From assembly GCF_026625565.1 (NCBI RefSeq), contig NZ_CP112998.1:4776501-4840500 (forward strand): a stretch of DNA of 64,000 nt, written 5' to 3'. This document shows, in pieces, positions 40,615 through 50,132 of this stretch. A program made the position numbers and the translations under genes. The notes under the pieces were generated by a model. It worked only from the letters and a program-made list of their open reading frames with translations. It had not been told where the DNA came from and made no database searches. Source of the DNA: Dyadobacter pollutisoli. GTDB lineage: Bacteria; Bacteroidota; Bacteroidia; Cytophagales; Spirosomataceae. Within the stretch, counting starts at the first letter, position 1, and each line of letters begins with the position of its first letter.

Positions 40615-42993
40615 ATGAAAAAACTTTATATTTTCATCCTATTTCTGCTTTCGGCGAGTAGTGCTTTTGCGCAGACCGGCAGGATAACAGGCCAAATACT
40701 GAGCTCGGATGGACAACCCGCTGAACAAGTTTCCGTAGGTTTGAAAGGAAGCTCAAAAGGAGCAATTTCAGACGCACAGGGGAAATTTAACATTGAAAAG
40801 GTTAAAATAGGAACACATTCGCTACTGGTCAGCTACGTCGGATTGGCTACTCAGGAAAAACAAGTTGAAGTTGTTGCAGGAGAAACCACTAATGTATTAT
40901 TTACGCTTTCGGAAAGCGCGAACCAGTTGGAAGAGGTAATTGTAAAGAGCGGCAACCTTTATAAATCAGATCAGGTTTCGTCGAGTTTAAAATTAATGAC
41001 ACCAATTCTTGAAACTCCGCAAAATATTCAGGTTGTTACTTCACAAATACTAGCCGACCAGCAGATTATCAGCATGAGTGACGGACTGATCCGCAATGTG
41101 AGCGGTGCTACCCGCCTGGAACACTGGGGTGATATGTATGCGAATATTTCAATGCGTGGCTCTCAAATACAGGCTTTCCGCAACGGTTTCAATGTAGTAA
41201 GCTCCTATTGGGGACCATTGACAGAGGATATGAGTTTTGTGGATCACATTGAATTCGTGAAAGGCCCGGCAGGTTTCATGCTTGCAAACGGCGATCCAAG
41301 CGGTTTGTACAATGTAGTTACCAAGAAACCAACCGGACAAAACAAAGGTGAGGCGTCATTTACGACAGGAAGTTTCGGACTTTACCGTGCTGCCCTTGAT
41401 CTGGACGGCAAGCTGAACAAGACTGGAAAATTGCTTTATCGTCTTAATCTGGCAGGTCAAAACAAGGGTTCTTTCCGCCCGTTTGAATATAATAACCGAT
41501 ACAGCGTTGCCCCGGTAGTGTCTTACCAACTGGACGACAAGACCAAATTGACCGCGGAATACACGATGCAGTACGCGAAAATGTCGGATGTAGGCTCGTA
41601 TTACGTGTTCTCGCCAGAGGGTTACGCATCATTGCCACGCGAGTTTACGACATTATCCCCGGGGCTTCCTCCTAACAAAATGAAGGACCAGAGCATTTAC
41701 CTAAACCTTCAACACCAGATTAATGAAGACTGGAAACTGACTGCGCAGGTGGCTTATCTCAACTATCAGCAAAAAGGCAGCAGCATGTGGCCAAACACCG
41801 TGAATCCTAACGGGACGTTGATCCGGGCGGTTGGTATCTGGGATGCAAAAAGCGAAATGACATTGGCGCAGGCATTTATCAATGGTAAAGTAACAACTGG
41901 TAATGTCACGCACAAAATCCTGGGTGGTATCGACGTTGGTACCAAAGAATACTTCGCCGACTGGTCGCAATCGCACAATCTCGATACATTAGGCCATGAA
42001 TTTGACCCGAAAAACCCTTACTACTCTACTCCTGTTAACGGTTATCCGGTGTTCGACCGCACGCTGAACCTTGAAGCAAGAGCTGTTAATGGCGGTGGCA
42101 CGATTGACCAGAAATATACCGGGCTTTACGTACAGGATGAGATCGGGCTTTTGGATAATAAAATCCGTCTTACATTGGCTGGTCGCTATACCAAAGTGAG
42201 TCAGTCTGCGTACGGTGGCGAGGCTCAGAAAGCGAATCATTTTACGCCTCGTGTGGGATTAAGCGTTTCGATTGATAAAAATACGTCTGTGTACGCATTG
42301 TACGATCAGGCATTTTTGCCGCAGTCGGGCAGACTTGCGGGTGGTGCGAGCGCGAAACCAATTACCGGTAACAACACCGAGCTTGGTGTAAAAAGAGATT
42401 GGGCAGACGGACGCTGGAACACAACGATTTCTATCTACCGTATTTTGAAAGAAAATGAGCTGACCTCTGATCCTAATAGTCCCCCAAATGCAGGACTAAG
42501 CATTGTATTAGGTCAAAAAAGAGCACAGGGAGTTGAATTTGACCTTCGCGGTACCATCGTGAATGGTCTGAACCTAACTGCAAACTACGCTTACACGAAC
42601 TCAGAAGTAACGAAGGTTACCGAAGGTGTGACCGATGTGAAGGTGGGCGATGTGATTCCAGGTTATGCAAAACATGTCGTGAACAGTTGGCTTAGCTACA
42701 AGATCCAGAATGGCGTGCTGAAAGGGACAGGAATCTACGCTGGTTTTACCTACCTTGGCGACCGTGCTACTTCCAATTGGAGCAATTCAAACAGCAGTCT
42801 GAATCTTCCTAACTCATTCAAATTGGACGGTGGGGTTTTCTGGGAAAAAGACAAAATGAAATTGACATTGAATGTGTTCAATATCCTGGACAAATACATT
42901 TACAGCGGAGGATATTACGAGTGGCTGAATGCCTACTACTGGCAAGCTGATCCTCCAAGAAATTACAGATTAAGCCTTACTTATAAGTTTTAA
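40615..42993 (+). CDS. TonB-dependent siderophore receptor
   Basis: The 792-aa protein has a signal peptide (MKKLYIFILFLLSASSAFAQ), a CarboxypepD_reg-like domain (about 22-105), a plug (ETPQNIQVVTSQILADQQIISMSDGLIRNVSG) and a beta-barrel ending YRLSLTYKF. The FVKGPAGFMLANGDPSGLYNVVTKKP stretch is a strong mark of the siderophore-receptor branch (FhuE/FoxA-like). It should import a ferric siderophore. No siderophore synthesis or Fur-box was recognised close by, so the siderophore is probably taken from others. It ends at a bidirectional terminator. Confidence 0.9.
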   Translation: MKKLYIFILFLLSASSAFAQTGRITGQILSSDGQPAEQVSVGLKGSSKGAISDAQGKFNIEKVKIGTHSLLVSYVGLATQEKQVEVVAGETTNVLFTLSESANQLEEVIVKSGNLYKSDQVSSSLKLMTPILETPQNIQVVTSQILADQQIISMSDGLIRNVSGATRLEHWGDMYANISMRGSQIQAFRNGFNVVSSYWGPLTEDMSFVDHIEFVKGPAGFMLANGDPSGLYNVVTKKPTGQNKGEASFTTGSFGLYRAALDLDGKLNKTGKLLYRLNLAGQNKGSFRPFEYNNRYSVAPVVSYQLDDKTKLTAEYTMQYAKMSDVGSYYVFSPEGYASLPREFTTLSPGLPPNKMKDQSIYLNLQHQINEDWKLTAQVAYLNYQQKGSSMWPNTVNPNGTLIRAVGIWDAKSEMTLAQAFINGKVTTGNVTHKILGGIDVGTKEYFADWSQSHNLDTLGHEFDPKNPYYSTPVNGYPVFDRTLNLEARAVNGGGTIDQKYTGLYVQDEIGLLDNKIRLTLAGRYTKVSQSAYGGEAQKANHFTPRVGLSVSIDKNTSVYALYDQAFLPQSGRLAGGASAKPITGNNTELGVKRDWADGRWNTTISIYRILKENELTSDPNSPPNAGLSIVLGQKRAQGVEFDLRGTIVNGLNLTANYAYTNSEVTKVTEGVTDVKVGDVIPGYAKHVVNSWLSYKIQNGVLKGTGIYAGFTYLGDRATSNWSNSNSSLNLPNSFKLDGGVFWEKDKMKLTLNVFNILDKYIYSGGYYEWLNAYYWQADPPRNYRLSLTYKF

Positions 42994-43007
42994 ACAAGGT
43001 TAGAAAT

Positions 43008-43045
43008 AAAAAGTCCCGGTTTCATGATAAAACCGGGACTTTTTT
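43008..43045. terminator. Bidirectional terminator
   Basis: Arms AAAAAGTCCCGGTTT/AAACCGGGACTTTTT flank a short ATGATA loop. It serves the siderophore receptor and overlaps the stop of the convergent gluconokinase. Confidence 0.85.
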
Positions 43046-44498
43046 ATTGAGCCATCATCAACTGAGCTCCCTTTATGAATTTTTCACTCAAAGCATGATA
43101 CTCTTTATGTACGCTGGCCTTAGCATCGAACTCCTGCCCAACGGTTGTAAATGCCGTTAATTCTGAAAATTCCTTATTCACGCCCAAGGCCTTCAACCCC
43201 ATCATCGCTGCGCCTACCGCACCGGTTTCCACAGTTTCATTCAGCATCACTTTTTTACCAAAAATATCAGACAGCATCTGCACCCACACAGGGCTGCGGG
43301 CAAAACCGCCATTAGCATAAATCGTATCGATGTTCTGCATTTCCATCAGGATCTTGCCAATGCTGTACAGATTCAACAGAATGCCTTCCATGACAGCCCT
43401 CGCAAAATGTGGGCGCGTATGCTGAATGTCCAGCCCCGAAAAGCCTCCACGCACCGTCGAGCTCCACAGCGGTGCGCGCTCTCCCAGCAGGTAAGGATAG
43501 AAAATGAGCCCGTCAGATCCGGGCTTTATTTTCGATGCTTCTTTGAAAACAGTATCGTATTCCTCTTTTGGAAAAAAAGTGTTCATTAACCATTCAAAAA
43601 TGACGGCACCATTGTTCGACGGTCCGCCGACAATGTAGGTTTTCTCGTCCAGCACGTAGCAAAAAGTCTGCATAAGCGGATCGGAATAGGGCTTATCAGA
43701 ACAAATACGGACAGCAGCACTGGTACCAATCGTGACGGCCATAGAACCGGTCCTGATGGCACCGCTACCCAGATTTGCAAGACAACCGTCGCTGGCGCCC
43801 ATGATCAGCGAAGTACCTTCGGGAAGTCCGGCCGGATTATTGGCAGGAAGCTTTTCAATGTGGTAAGGTGAAACCGCGTCTGAAAGCTTTTCAGATTTCA
43901 AACCCAGTTTTTTCAATGTGTAAGCGTCCCACTTCAGTTCGCGGATATTGAACATTCCGGTCGCGGAAGCAATGGAGTAATCTACCACAAACTTTCCGGT
44001 GAGGCGGAAAACGACATATTCCTTAATACCTACAAAACGGCTCGTACTCTTATAAATCTCAGGCTCGTTCTGTTTCAGCCACATTAGCTTGCACACCGGC
44101 GTCATCGCGTGGATCGGTGTACCATTGTGATCGTATATTTTCTTACCGATCTGAGACGAACGCAACTTGATCGCAATGTCAGAACTCCGGTTATCCGCCC
44201 AGATAATCAGGTTTGTGAGCTGCTTTCCCGCTTTATCTAATGCCAATACGCCGTGCATGGCGGCACTGAAGCTGATACCCAGCAGTTCTCCTTTGTTTTT
44301 GCAAAAATCAGTAACGATTTTGATCGTTTTGCAGGTCGCCTCGTAAATCTCGTCCGCATCTTGCTCGCTCCAATCGGGCTGAGGATGCTGCATTTCATAA
44401 CCTTCACTATGCGAGGTCAGGATGGCGCCTGAAACCGAGTCGAAAGCAACTGATTTAACGTTTGTTGTGCCGATATCACAACCAATTATATAGGGCAT
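43044..44498 (-). CDS. gntK: FGGY-family carbohydrate kinase, probably gluconokinase
   Basis: The 484-aa protein starts at MPYIIGCDIGTTNVKSVAFD, the ATP-binding start of the FGGY fold; the longer frame adds nine residues. YPYLLGERAPLWSSTVRGGFSGL is the FGGY family signature. Overall it resembles GntK/XylB kinases of the gluconokinase type, which phosphorylate gluconate to 6-phosphogluconate in the cytoplasm. This would fit the sugar dehydrogenase that makes aldonates nearby. The specificity within FGGY is not certain. It converges with the siderophore receptor. Confidence 0.8.
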   Translation of the reverse strand: MPYIIGCDIGTTNVKSVAFDSVSGAILTSHSEGYEMQHPQPDWSEQDADEIYEATCKTIKIVTDFCKNKGELLGISFSAAMHGVLALDKAGKQLTNLIIWADNRSSDIAIKLRSSQIGKKIYDHNGTPIHAMTPVCKLMWLKQNEPEIYKSTSRFVGIKEYVVFRLTGKFVVDYSIASATGMFNIRELKWDAYTLKKLGLKSEKLSDAVSPYHIEKLPANNPAGLPEGTSLIMGASDGCLANLGSGAIRTGSMAVTIGTSAAVRICSDKPYSDPLMQTFCYVLDEKTYIVGGPSNNGAVIFEWLMNTFFPKEEYDTVFKEASKIKPGSDGLIFYPYLLGERAPLWSSTVRGGFSGLDIQHTRPHFARAVMEGILLNLYSIGKILMEMQNIDTIYANGGFARSPVWVQMLSDIFGKKVMLNETVETGAVGAAMMGLKALGVNKEFSELTAFTTVGQEFDAKASVHKEYHALSEKFIKGAQLMMAQ

Positions 44499-44594
44499 TT
44501 GCAATTGTTTTAGTAGCATTAACACGGGCTTTCAAAAGCCAGTGCGGTGCATGAGTTCACCAAAACAAATGTATGGATTCGTCGTCAGAAAATG

Positions 44595-44963
44595 TCACAA
44601 AGCGGTCGCCATCCTAAGCGTTTTGGTGGCCACTGTGAATGACTTGACAAATTTGTGTTCGCCATCAGTCAGTTCAAATGTATAAATGCCGTCTTTCATG
44701 GTCGACAGATCGAAGTACTTGTGATACTTTTTATAAACAAGTGTCTTCTCTGCAAAAAGTATGTTCTTCTCTTCATCCTTGATCCTCACCAGCACGCGAT
44801 CGGTTTTGGGATATTTGTAACTCATCTCAAACTGCATGGGTTTGACCTGTATGATAAAGAAATCAGAGAAGTAAGCTTCGGAGTCGTTTATTTGAACCGT
44901 CTGGGCGCTTGCACCAGCACAGGCCATCACGGCCAGGAAAAGAATTGTGTAAAAGCATTTCAT
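44595..44963 (-). CDS. Hypothetical secreted protein with C-terminal sorting-like fold
   Basis: The 122-aa protein has a signal peptide (MKCFYTILFLAVMACAGASAQ). The mature ~100 residues are beta-rich and end with FDLSTMKDGIYTFELTDGEHKFVKSFTV. This pattern resembles a stand-alone version of the Ig-like fold seen in Bacteroidota secretion C-terminal domains and DUF3244-type proteins. I do not recognise a function. A possible -7 box TATATTTG lies on the minus strand at 45084-45077. It lies 97 bases upstream of the gluconokinase start on the same strand. Confidence 0.65.
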   Translation of the reverse strand: MKCFYTILFLAVMACAGASAQTVQINDSEAYFSDFFIIQVKPMQFEMSYKYPKTDRVLVRIKDEEKNILFAEKTLVYKKYHKYFDLSTMKDGIYTFELTDGEHKFVKSFTVATKTLRMATAL

Positions 44964-45316
44964 TATTTCTTGAATTTAGGAGTGAAAATTTTTCAGCTAC
45001 AATGTGATAGTTGAAAAATTATATTTTATTAAAATACGATTTAAAGATATATTGTATTGAAATGAGAATCAATAACCAAATATAACCCTGTATTAAAGTT
45101 ATTTAAATAACAATCGTAAATCTTTGAATGGTAACATGAATATTCTCTTCTCTATGCACATTATTCAAATAATACAATTCGACCCTATTTTACGATCAAA
45201 ATACCTCCAAAAGTGGCTATAACAGCATTTCCGCAAAAAAAACTACCGGGTTACTGAAACTTGACCTGTATTTATTATTTTCGCAGAATAAACGACTAAG
45301 ATTAATCCATTCCGAA
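44964..45316. other. 353-base AT-rich intergenic region
   Basis: The region lies between divergent genes. I see no ORF and no strong hairpin. A minus-strand TATATTTG box at 45077-45084 is the only promoter-like element, with TTTA 19 bases upstream as a weak partner. Confidence 0.4.
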
Positions 45317-45505
45317 ATGTCTGATACATCACATACCGAATCTACTTCACTGTCAAGCGGGGTTTACATTGCAGTTTTTTTAATTCTATTTGCAATTCTT
45401 GCAGTGTTTGGTGACCTGTTTATTTTTATTCTGGGAACAATAGGTCTTGTGGTGACCTTCGCAGCATTTTATAGAGATAAAAGCCACGACGCAGACCATC
45501 ACTGA
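45317..45505 (+). CDS. Small membrane protein of unknown function
   Basis: The 62-aa protein has a polar Ser/Thr-rich N terminus (SDTSHTESTSLSSG), then two hydrophobic stretches (VYIAVFLILFAILAVFG and LFIFILGTIGLVVTFAAFY), and a His/Asp-rich tail (DKSHDADHH). Two close membrane helices are likely. No family is recognised, but short proteins of this type recur in Cytophagales near respiratory or stress genes. Its start ATG is clear, and no terminator follows before the convergent metallophosphoesterase. Confidence 0.6.
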   Translation: MSDTSHTESTSLSSGVYIAVFLILFAILAVFGDLFIFILGTIGLVVTFAAFYRDKSHDADHH

Positions 45506-45553
45506 TTGTGAATGCGACGGCTATCAGTTTTGATGCCGTGCCAGCATGAAGAT

Positions 45554-46783
45554 TTAACGAACGGCCAGTTCTGGGATAGCATGAATTGCTTTCCACGAGA
45601 GCTCGCCGTTTTCTTTGTTTATTACCCACGATTCCTCGTAAACCCGTGTATCTTCCAGATCGAGGTACTCGGCATGTAAGGCTTCTTCTTTTAATACCAG
45701 CCGTACAAACCCATTATATCCGAGAGAATGCCTTCTGATTGTAGTGCGGATCCGGGTATCGTACAAATCAATTTTGGAAAGCTCGCCGGCATCAGGCATA
45801 CCCGTTTCTACCGGCAATCCGCCGTGACCAATACAACGCCCGAAAGCCTGCAATCCTTTTCCATTGCTCGCTGCATTGTAGACAACCAGGCGATGATCAT
45901 GCCCCCAAAACCATACAACCGGGCGTTTGAAGGTACCCATCAGTTTCAGAAGCTGCTCTCCGGGACGAGCGTATTCCTCCCGAAACGCCGAAATGTAGGG
46001 ATGATGGCTTAGTATGACAATGCCACGCGTGTCCGTCGGATCACCCAGCCGCACCACATCACGCAGCCAGTCGACCTGCTCCTTGCGGAGATGACAGTCA
46101 GGAGGAGAAAGAATCTCGACAAATGGCCGTCCGACCGAGGTATAACCGGTATCGATTCCGATAATCCGCCAATGTTCGTTTTCCAGGCAGAAAAACCCCG
46201 CCTGCTGGGTCTTTTTCACTTCTCCATCCAGCGCGTACATCGCGGGCAGCAGGTGTTGAAAGAATGCATTGCCATTGGAATACATCTCATGATTGCCGGA
46301 AAGCGCCAGACTGCCCGACGCCCCATAGTACCACGAAGCATAAGGAGCTGTAAAATTTTCCTCTATTTCTTTCGGGCTGCCTACGAAGTAAATGTCGCCC
46401 ATATGTATCGTGTAGTCAGGCGCGTACTTCGCGACCAGGTGCGCAACCTTGTCGGATTCAGCCGTATCGCTCGCCCAGTCCGAAAGCAATGCTACGCTTA
46501 ATTCTTCGCGGGAAGGGATAGAAGACTGCATCTTAAAAACGCCCGAGTCACCATTTCGCGGATAGGCCTGATACGGATGTCTGGGCCCGAAACGGCTCCG
46601 AATGTAATGCCAGGCAAAGCCGAACAAATTGGTTTTAAAAAACTCCGATATGACATTGGTAACATTGGAAGTTTCCCTCACATGTTTCTCATACAGTTCC
46701 TGCTGGGTTTTGGCGTGATTCTCTGCTTCACTATGTCCAAGATCCAGGTATTTCTCAGCACGTTCCTTGGAAGACTCCGGCAT
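45554..46783 (-). CDS. Calcineurin-like metallophosphoesterase
   Basis: The 409-aa protein carries the dinuclear metal motifs of the family in order: LLSDWASDT (Asp), IHMGDIYFVG, SGNHEMYS, ILSHHPYIS and WGHDHRLVVY. The N-terminal ~85 residues are helical and not part of the catalytic core, and no signal peptide is evident, so it is probably cytoplasmic. Members cleave phosphomonoesters or cyclic nucleotides; the substrate is not predictable. The C-terminal EYLDLEDTRVYEESWVI region is an extra beta domain. It is monocistronic. Confidence 0.87.
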   Translation of the reverse strand: MPESSKERAEKYLDLGHSEAENHAKTQQELYEKHVRETSNVTNVISEFFKTNLFGFAWHYIRSRFGPRHPYQAYPRNGDSGVFKMQSSIPSREELSVALLSDWASDTAESDKVAHLVAKYAPDYTIHMGDIYFVGSPKEIEENFTAPYASWYYGASGSLALSGNHEMYSNGNAFFQHLLPAMYALDGEVKKTQQAGFFCLENEHWRIIGIDTGYTSVGRPFVEILSPPDCHLRKEQVDWLRDVVRLGDPTDTRGIVILSHHPYISAFREEYARPGEQLLKLMGTFKRPVVWFWGHDHRLVVYNAASNGKGLQAFGRCIGHGGLPVETGMPDAGELSKIDLYDTRIRTTIRRHSLGYNGFVRLVLKEEALHAEYLDLEDTRVYEESWVINKENGELSWKAIHAIPELAVR

Positions 46784-46937
46784 TGGGCGACGATAATGTT
46801 GATGACAAGTTGTTTTGAGGTAAATAAAATAATAACCTGATGAACCACAATCATTGTCCCGATAATTTCTTCAAACTAAAAAACAAAAATATGTAACCAT
46901 TTGACGGACTGGCGTTACCAATTATTTTGCCTGACAG

Positions 46938-46968
46938 TTGACAATAGCATTCCTTAGAACTACCTTTC
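46938..46968 (+). promoter_or_regulatory. Possible Bacteroidota promoter for the DinB gene
   Basis: TTG (46938-46940), then 20 bases, then TACCTTTC (46961-46968), which differs from TAnnTTTG in the last base. It lies 36 bases before the ATG. Confidence 0.4.
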
Positions 46969-47003
46969 GTTGAAATTTCACGACCACCAAAAACAAAAAT
47001 CGA

Positions 47004-47519
47004 ATGAAACGACTGACCATTACCTGTATGATGCTTTTTGCGGTAACTTCCGCATTTGCACAGACCTCACTTTCCAAGCAAATCGCTGATTGGGAGAGAG
47101 CTAAGACATTTACGAAGGAATATCTGGACGCTATGCCTGACGATGGTTATGCGTTCAAACCGACACCTGAGATCCGCTCTTTTGCACAACAAATGGATCA
47201 CCTTGCTGACGCTAACTTCGCCTTTATTTCAGGAGCTACCGGTAAAAAAAGTCCTTTCGAAGGATCTGCTGAAAAAATGGCGGACCAGTCGAAAGCGACG
47301 GTATCAAAAGTAGTAATGGATAGCTACGATTTCGCTATCGCCTCGCTGAAAGGAATGACAGATGCGGATATGGCCAAGGACGTAAAAGTTTTTGGAATGG
47401 ATATGAAAACTGGCGTAGCGTTTGAGAAAGCATTCGAACACCAGACACACCACAGAGGACAAGCAACGGTTTACATCCGCCTTAAAGGTGTGAAACCACC
47501 TCAGGAAAAATTATTCTAA
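47004..47519 (+). CDS. DinB-family protein, secreted
   Basis: The 171-aa protein has a signal peptide (MKRLTITCMMLFAVTSAFAQ) and a DinB four-helix bundle. The three metal-binding His are visible as MDHLADANF (His about 68) and EHQTHHRGQATVYIRL (two His near the C terminus). DinB-superfamily proteins bind nickel or zinc and include thiol transferases; the secreted Bacteroidota ones have no settled function. It ends with a strong shared terminator. It is monocistronic, with a plausible promoter at 46938. Confidence 0.87.
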   Translation: MKRLTITCMMLFAVTSAFAQTSLSKQIADWERAKTFTKEYLDAMPDDGYAFKPTPEIRSFAQQMDHLADANFAFISGATGKKSPFEGSAEKMADQSKATVSKVVMDSYDFAIASLKGMTDADMAKDVKVFGMDMKTGVAFEKAFEHQTHHRGQATVYIRLKGVKPPQEKLF

Positions 47520-47524
47520 AAATA

Positions 47525-47566
47525 AAAAAAGGGACTTTAACCAAATCACGGTGAAGTCCCTTTTTT
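47525..47566. terminator. Bidirectional terminator
   Basis: Arms AAAAAAGGGACTT/AAGTCCCTTTTTT flank a 16-base loop and separate the DinB gene from the convergent glycosyltransferase. Confidence 0.8.
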
Positions 47567-47581
47567 ATTTCCCCAAACTTT

Positions 47582-48574
47582 TTAAGCCTTGGCTTTCGAT
47601 TTAAGATTATAAAGACTGAGAGCCAGAAAGCTATATATCTTCATAACAAATGGCGGTATGATGAAGTCTCTGATCACTTCTTTTCGCCTTTCACCGGAAG
47701 GCTCCGCCATCGACAGGTACTTCAATGCATACTTCACTCTCGGCCAGTATGTTTTACCGTATTCCCTCGAAAAAAGTAATTTGTAATAATAGGTAGCAAT
47801 GTTCTTTTTGAGCGTTTCGTTGTACTTGTAATCCAGCTCTTTATTGATATTGGAATACAACTGGATCCTGTTGAACAAAAAGTCGGCGCCGTAATGGTTG
47901 TCCGCAAAGCTTGCCCCGCCCCTGTTTTTACGATATACAGACATTACCTCATCAATGTATCCGATCGGCCCACGCGTAGCGAACATAATGTTGCGGGGAA
48001 TGTCGCCGCTTGTGGAAAGGTTTGTCCATTCCGGGTCAGGGTTTCTAGCAAAGTCTTCCCTTCTGAACATCAGACTGGACGTGGCGATAAAACAAAGCTC
48101 GTCCTCTCCTATTAGGTCATCAACCGTAAATTCCCTTTTTGTAAGCGTATTAACCAGATATGGCGGCGCTGCGTTGTCGTCAAAAATTACGCGTGCGTTA
48201 TGAAAACAAGCGGAGTAATGTGGATTTGCATCCATCATTTCTACCTGTTTTTGCAGTTTGTCATTAGTAAGAAGGTAATCATCACCGTCAAACTGGGCGA
48301 TATACTCACCTTTGGCGGCTGCAAATGTGGCTAGCGCGTTGAATTTCCCGTTCAGTCCCATATTTTTAGGATGAAGCAAAAGCCTGATCTGATCCGGGAA
48401 ACGTTGTTGGTAGTCCTTTAAAATCGAAACTGTACTGTCTTTTGAGCAGTCATCTCCTACGACGATTTCAAAAGGAAATGTAGTTTGCTGCATCAATAGG
48501 GAGTCCAGCATTTTAGCTACAAACTTTTCGTGGTTATAGGTGACTACACACACACTCACTTTTATCATAATCAC
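47582..48574 (-). CDS. Family 2 glycosyltransferase
   Basis: The 330-aa protein has a GT-A fold starting KVSVCVVTYNHEKFVAKMLDSLL. The nucleotide-binding FEIVVGDDCSKDST and the DXD-type FDGDDYLLTNDKL motif are present. It probably adds a sugar to a lipid-linked glycan on the inner-membrane cytoplasmic face. The C-terminal ~100 residues (VKYALKYLSMAEPSG ...) are helical, ending in a hydrophobic patch that may contact the membrane. It lies apart from the main cluster at 51.8-63.6 kb and is monocistronic. Confidence 0.88.
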   Translation of the reverse strand: MIMIKVSVCVVTYNHEKFVAKMLDSLLMQQTTFPFEIVVGDDCSKDSTVSILKDYQQRFPDQIRLLLHPKNMGLNGKFNALATFAAAKGEYIAQFDGDDYLLTNDKLQKQVEMMDANPHYSACFHNARVIFDDNAAPPYLVNTLTKREFTVDDLIGEDELCFIATSSLMFRREDFARNPDPEWTNLSTSGDIPRNIMFATRGPIGYIDEVMSVYRKNRGGASFADNHYGADFLFNRIQLYSNINKELDYKYNETLKKNIATYYYKLLFSREYGKTYWPRVKYALKYLSMAEPSGERRKEVIRDFIIPPFVMKIYSFLALSLYNLKSKAKA

Positions 48575-48749
48575 TAATTCTTGATGGAAGCTTTTCCGCT
48601 CTTGACAAATTTAAATCATTTATTGCCAATATCTGAATCCGGCTATTATCCGGCAGCATTTGTTTCGAACCTTACTTTTTACCCAAGTTAGATAACTCTA
48701 TTGTAACGAAATAAATTCTCCTGAAAGTGATTAAAAAGTCATAAACATC

Positions 48750-48757
48750 TACATTTG
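48750..48757 (+). promoter_or_regulatory. Possible -7 box for pgeF
   Basis: TACATTTG fits TAnnTTTG and would give a leader of about 22 bases before the ATG at 48786. No clear -33 TTTG is present. Confidence 0.35.
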
Positions 48758-48785
48758 AAAAATCATCAGCATTAATCACAGCCAC

Positions 48786-49562
48786 ATGGCGGAACAGAAT
48801 ATATTAGTAAAACAGCCCCTATTTCGCTCCCCGTCCATTTTTCGGGACATTCCCGGCCTCATCGCAGCGGAAAGTACACGACATGGCGGGGTAAGTACAG
48901 CGCCCTATCATTCGCTCAATCTCGGAGGCTCCACGCAAGACAGTCCTGAGCATGTAGTTGAGAATAACCGACGTTTTTTTGAAGCTTTAAGTGTACCATT
49001 AAATCATGTTGCCAAATCCCACCAGGTACATGGAACGGAGATACTTACGGTACGCATACCCGGCAGGTTTGAAGGCTACGACGCATTGATCACCAATGTT
49101 CCTCATGTGCAGCTCGCCGTAACCGTGGCCGATTGTACTCCTATTTTGATCTATGACACTTTCGGCAAGGCTATGGCAGCCATACATGCCGGCTGGCGCG
49201 GAACAGCCGGACAAATCGCCCGAAAAACGGTTGAAGCAATGGAAAAAGAATTCGGAACAAAGCCGGAAAACTGCCTGGCTTACATTGGTACCTGTATCGA
49301 CGAATGCTCTTTCGAGGTAGGTGAAGACGTAGCTCAGTATTTTGATTCGGTACACAAGCGCTGGGATGCCGGAAAAGAGAAGTTTTTTGTAGACCTGAAA
49401 CTCGCGAACAAAGATCAGCTGCTTGTGCTTGGCTTGAAACCGGAAAATATTGAAGTATCGGAATATTCGACGATATTGCACAATGCCGATTACTTTTCTT
49501 ACCGTCACGAGAAAGGCCTGACAGGCAGAATGCTGGCGACGATCGGATTGGTCACCATTTAA
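48786..49562 (+). CDS. pgeF: Peptidoglycan editing factor PgeF (YfiH/laccase-domain family)
   Basis: The 258-aa protein has the zinc site typical of the Cu-oxidase_4/DUF152 fold: His in KSHQVHGTEI, Cys in VADCTPILI, and His in AAIHAGWRGT. Landmarks FEVGEDVAQYF and YRHEKGLTGRMLA follow. In E. coli YfiH removes mis-incorporated L-serine from peptidoglycan precursors; polyphenol-oxidase activity has also been reported for the family. Start ATG at 48786 is clear. It converges with the basic H1-like gene at an 18-bp terminator. Confidence 0.9.
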   Translation: MAEQNILVKQPLFRSPSIFRDIPGLIAAESTRHGGVSTAPYHSLNLGGSTQDSPEHVVENNRRFFEALSVPLNHVAKSHQVHGTEILTVRIPGRFEGYDALITNVPHVQLAVTVADCTPILIYDTFGKAMAAIHAGWRGTAGQIARKTVEAMEKEFGTKPENCLAYIGTCIDECSFEVGEDVAQYFDSVHKRWDAGKEKFFVDLKLANKDQLLVLGLKPENIEVSEYSTILHNADYFSYRHEKGLTGRMLATIGLVTI

Positions 49563-49576
49563 AACACATTTAGCAT

Positions 49577-49620
49577 AAAAGTAAAAGATTCAACCCTGAT
49601 GAGTTGAATCTTTCACTTTT
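49577..49620. terminator. Bidirectional terminator after pgeF
   Basis: The 18-base arms AAAAGTAAAAGATTCAAC/GTTGAATCTTTCACTTTT pair with one mismatch and an 8-base loop. Confidence 0.8.
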
Positions 49621-49632
49621 ATCAGAAGAGGA

Positions 49633-50061
49633 CTAAGCCCCTTCGTTAGAAACTTCTTTTTTAACTGCCTCAGCCGATACTTTGGCGGCTGGCTTGGCAG
49701 GAGTTTTAGCTGCAGCTGGTTTCGCAACGCTAGCCTCTTTTCCTACTGTTGGCTTAGTGGGAGGAACAACCGGTGGCTTCGATGAAGCGGAAGCAACCAG
49801 CGCTGCGATTTTTTCAGCTTTGCCTTTTTTGCTGTCCTTTTTGTCTTTCGACTTTGCTTTTAGCTTTTTCTCCGCATTCTTCGCCTCTTTCGCTTTCTTT
49901 TTGAGCGTTTCCTTTTCGAACTTGGCTACCTTTTTCGCCAATTTCTCAGCAGCCCTCTCGATTGATTTTTTTATTTTTTTCGACCCTGCGGAGATTGCGT
50001 CAATTTTTCCGGTAAGCGTCTCAGCAATTTCGGTCGATAACTTCTTTGTAGCGGATTTCAT
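49633..50061 (-). CDS. Lys/Ala-rich histone H1-like basic protein
   Basis: The 142-aa protein starts at MKSATKKLSTEIAETLTGKID; the frame to 50094 is an 11-codon lead and is less likely. A helical, charged middle (AEKLAKKVAKFEKETLKKKAKEAKNAEKKL pattern) is followed by a Lys-Ala-Pro tail (repeats of AKPAAAKTPAKPAAK type), typical of bacterial H1-like and nucleoid-linked proteins. DNA binding is plausible from composition only. It may equally be a coiled-coil stress protein. The gene is 72 bases from the SpoU methyltransferase gene on the same strand. Confidence 0.6.
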   Translation of the reverse strand: MKSATKKLSTEIAETLTGKIDAISAGSKKIKKSIERAAEKLAKKVAKFEKETLKKKAKEAKNAEKKLKAKSKDKKDSKKGKAEKIAALVASASSKPPVVPPTKPTVGKEASVAKPAAAKTPAKPAAKVSAEAVKKEVSNEGA

Positions 50062-50132
50062 AAGCTGATATGTAAATATATTTAGAACCTGCAAATACTG
50101 TCTATTAAATCAGAAAGACCAAATTTTCCGTG

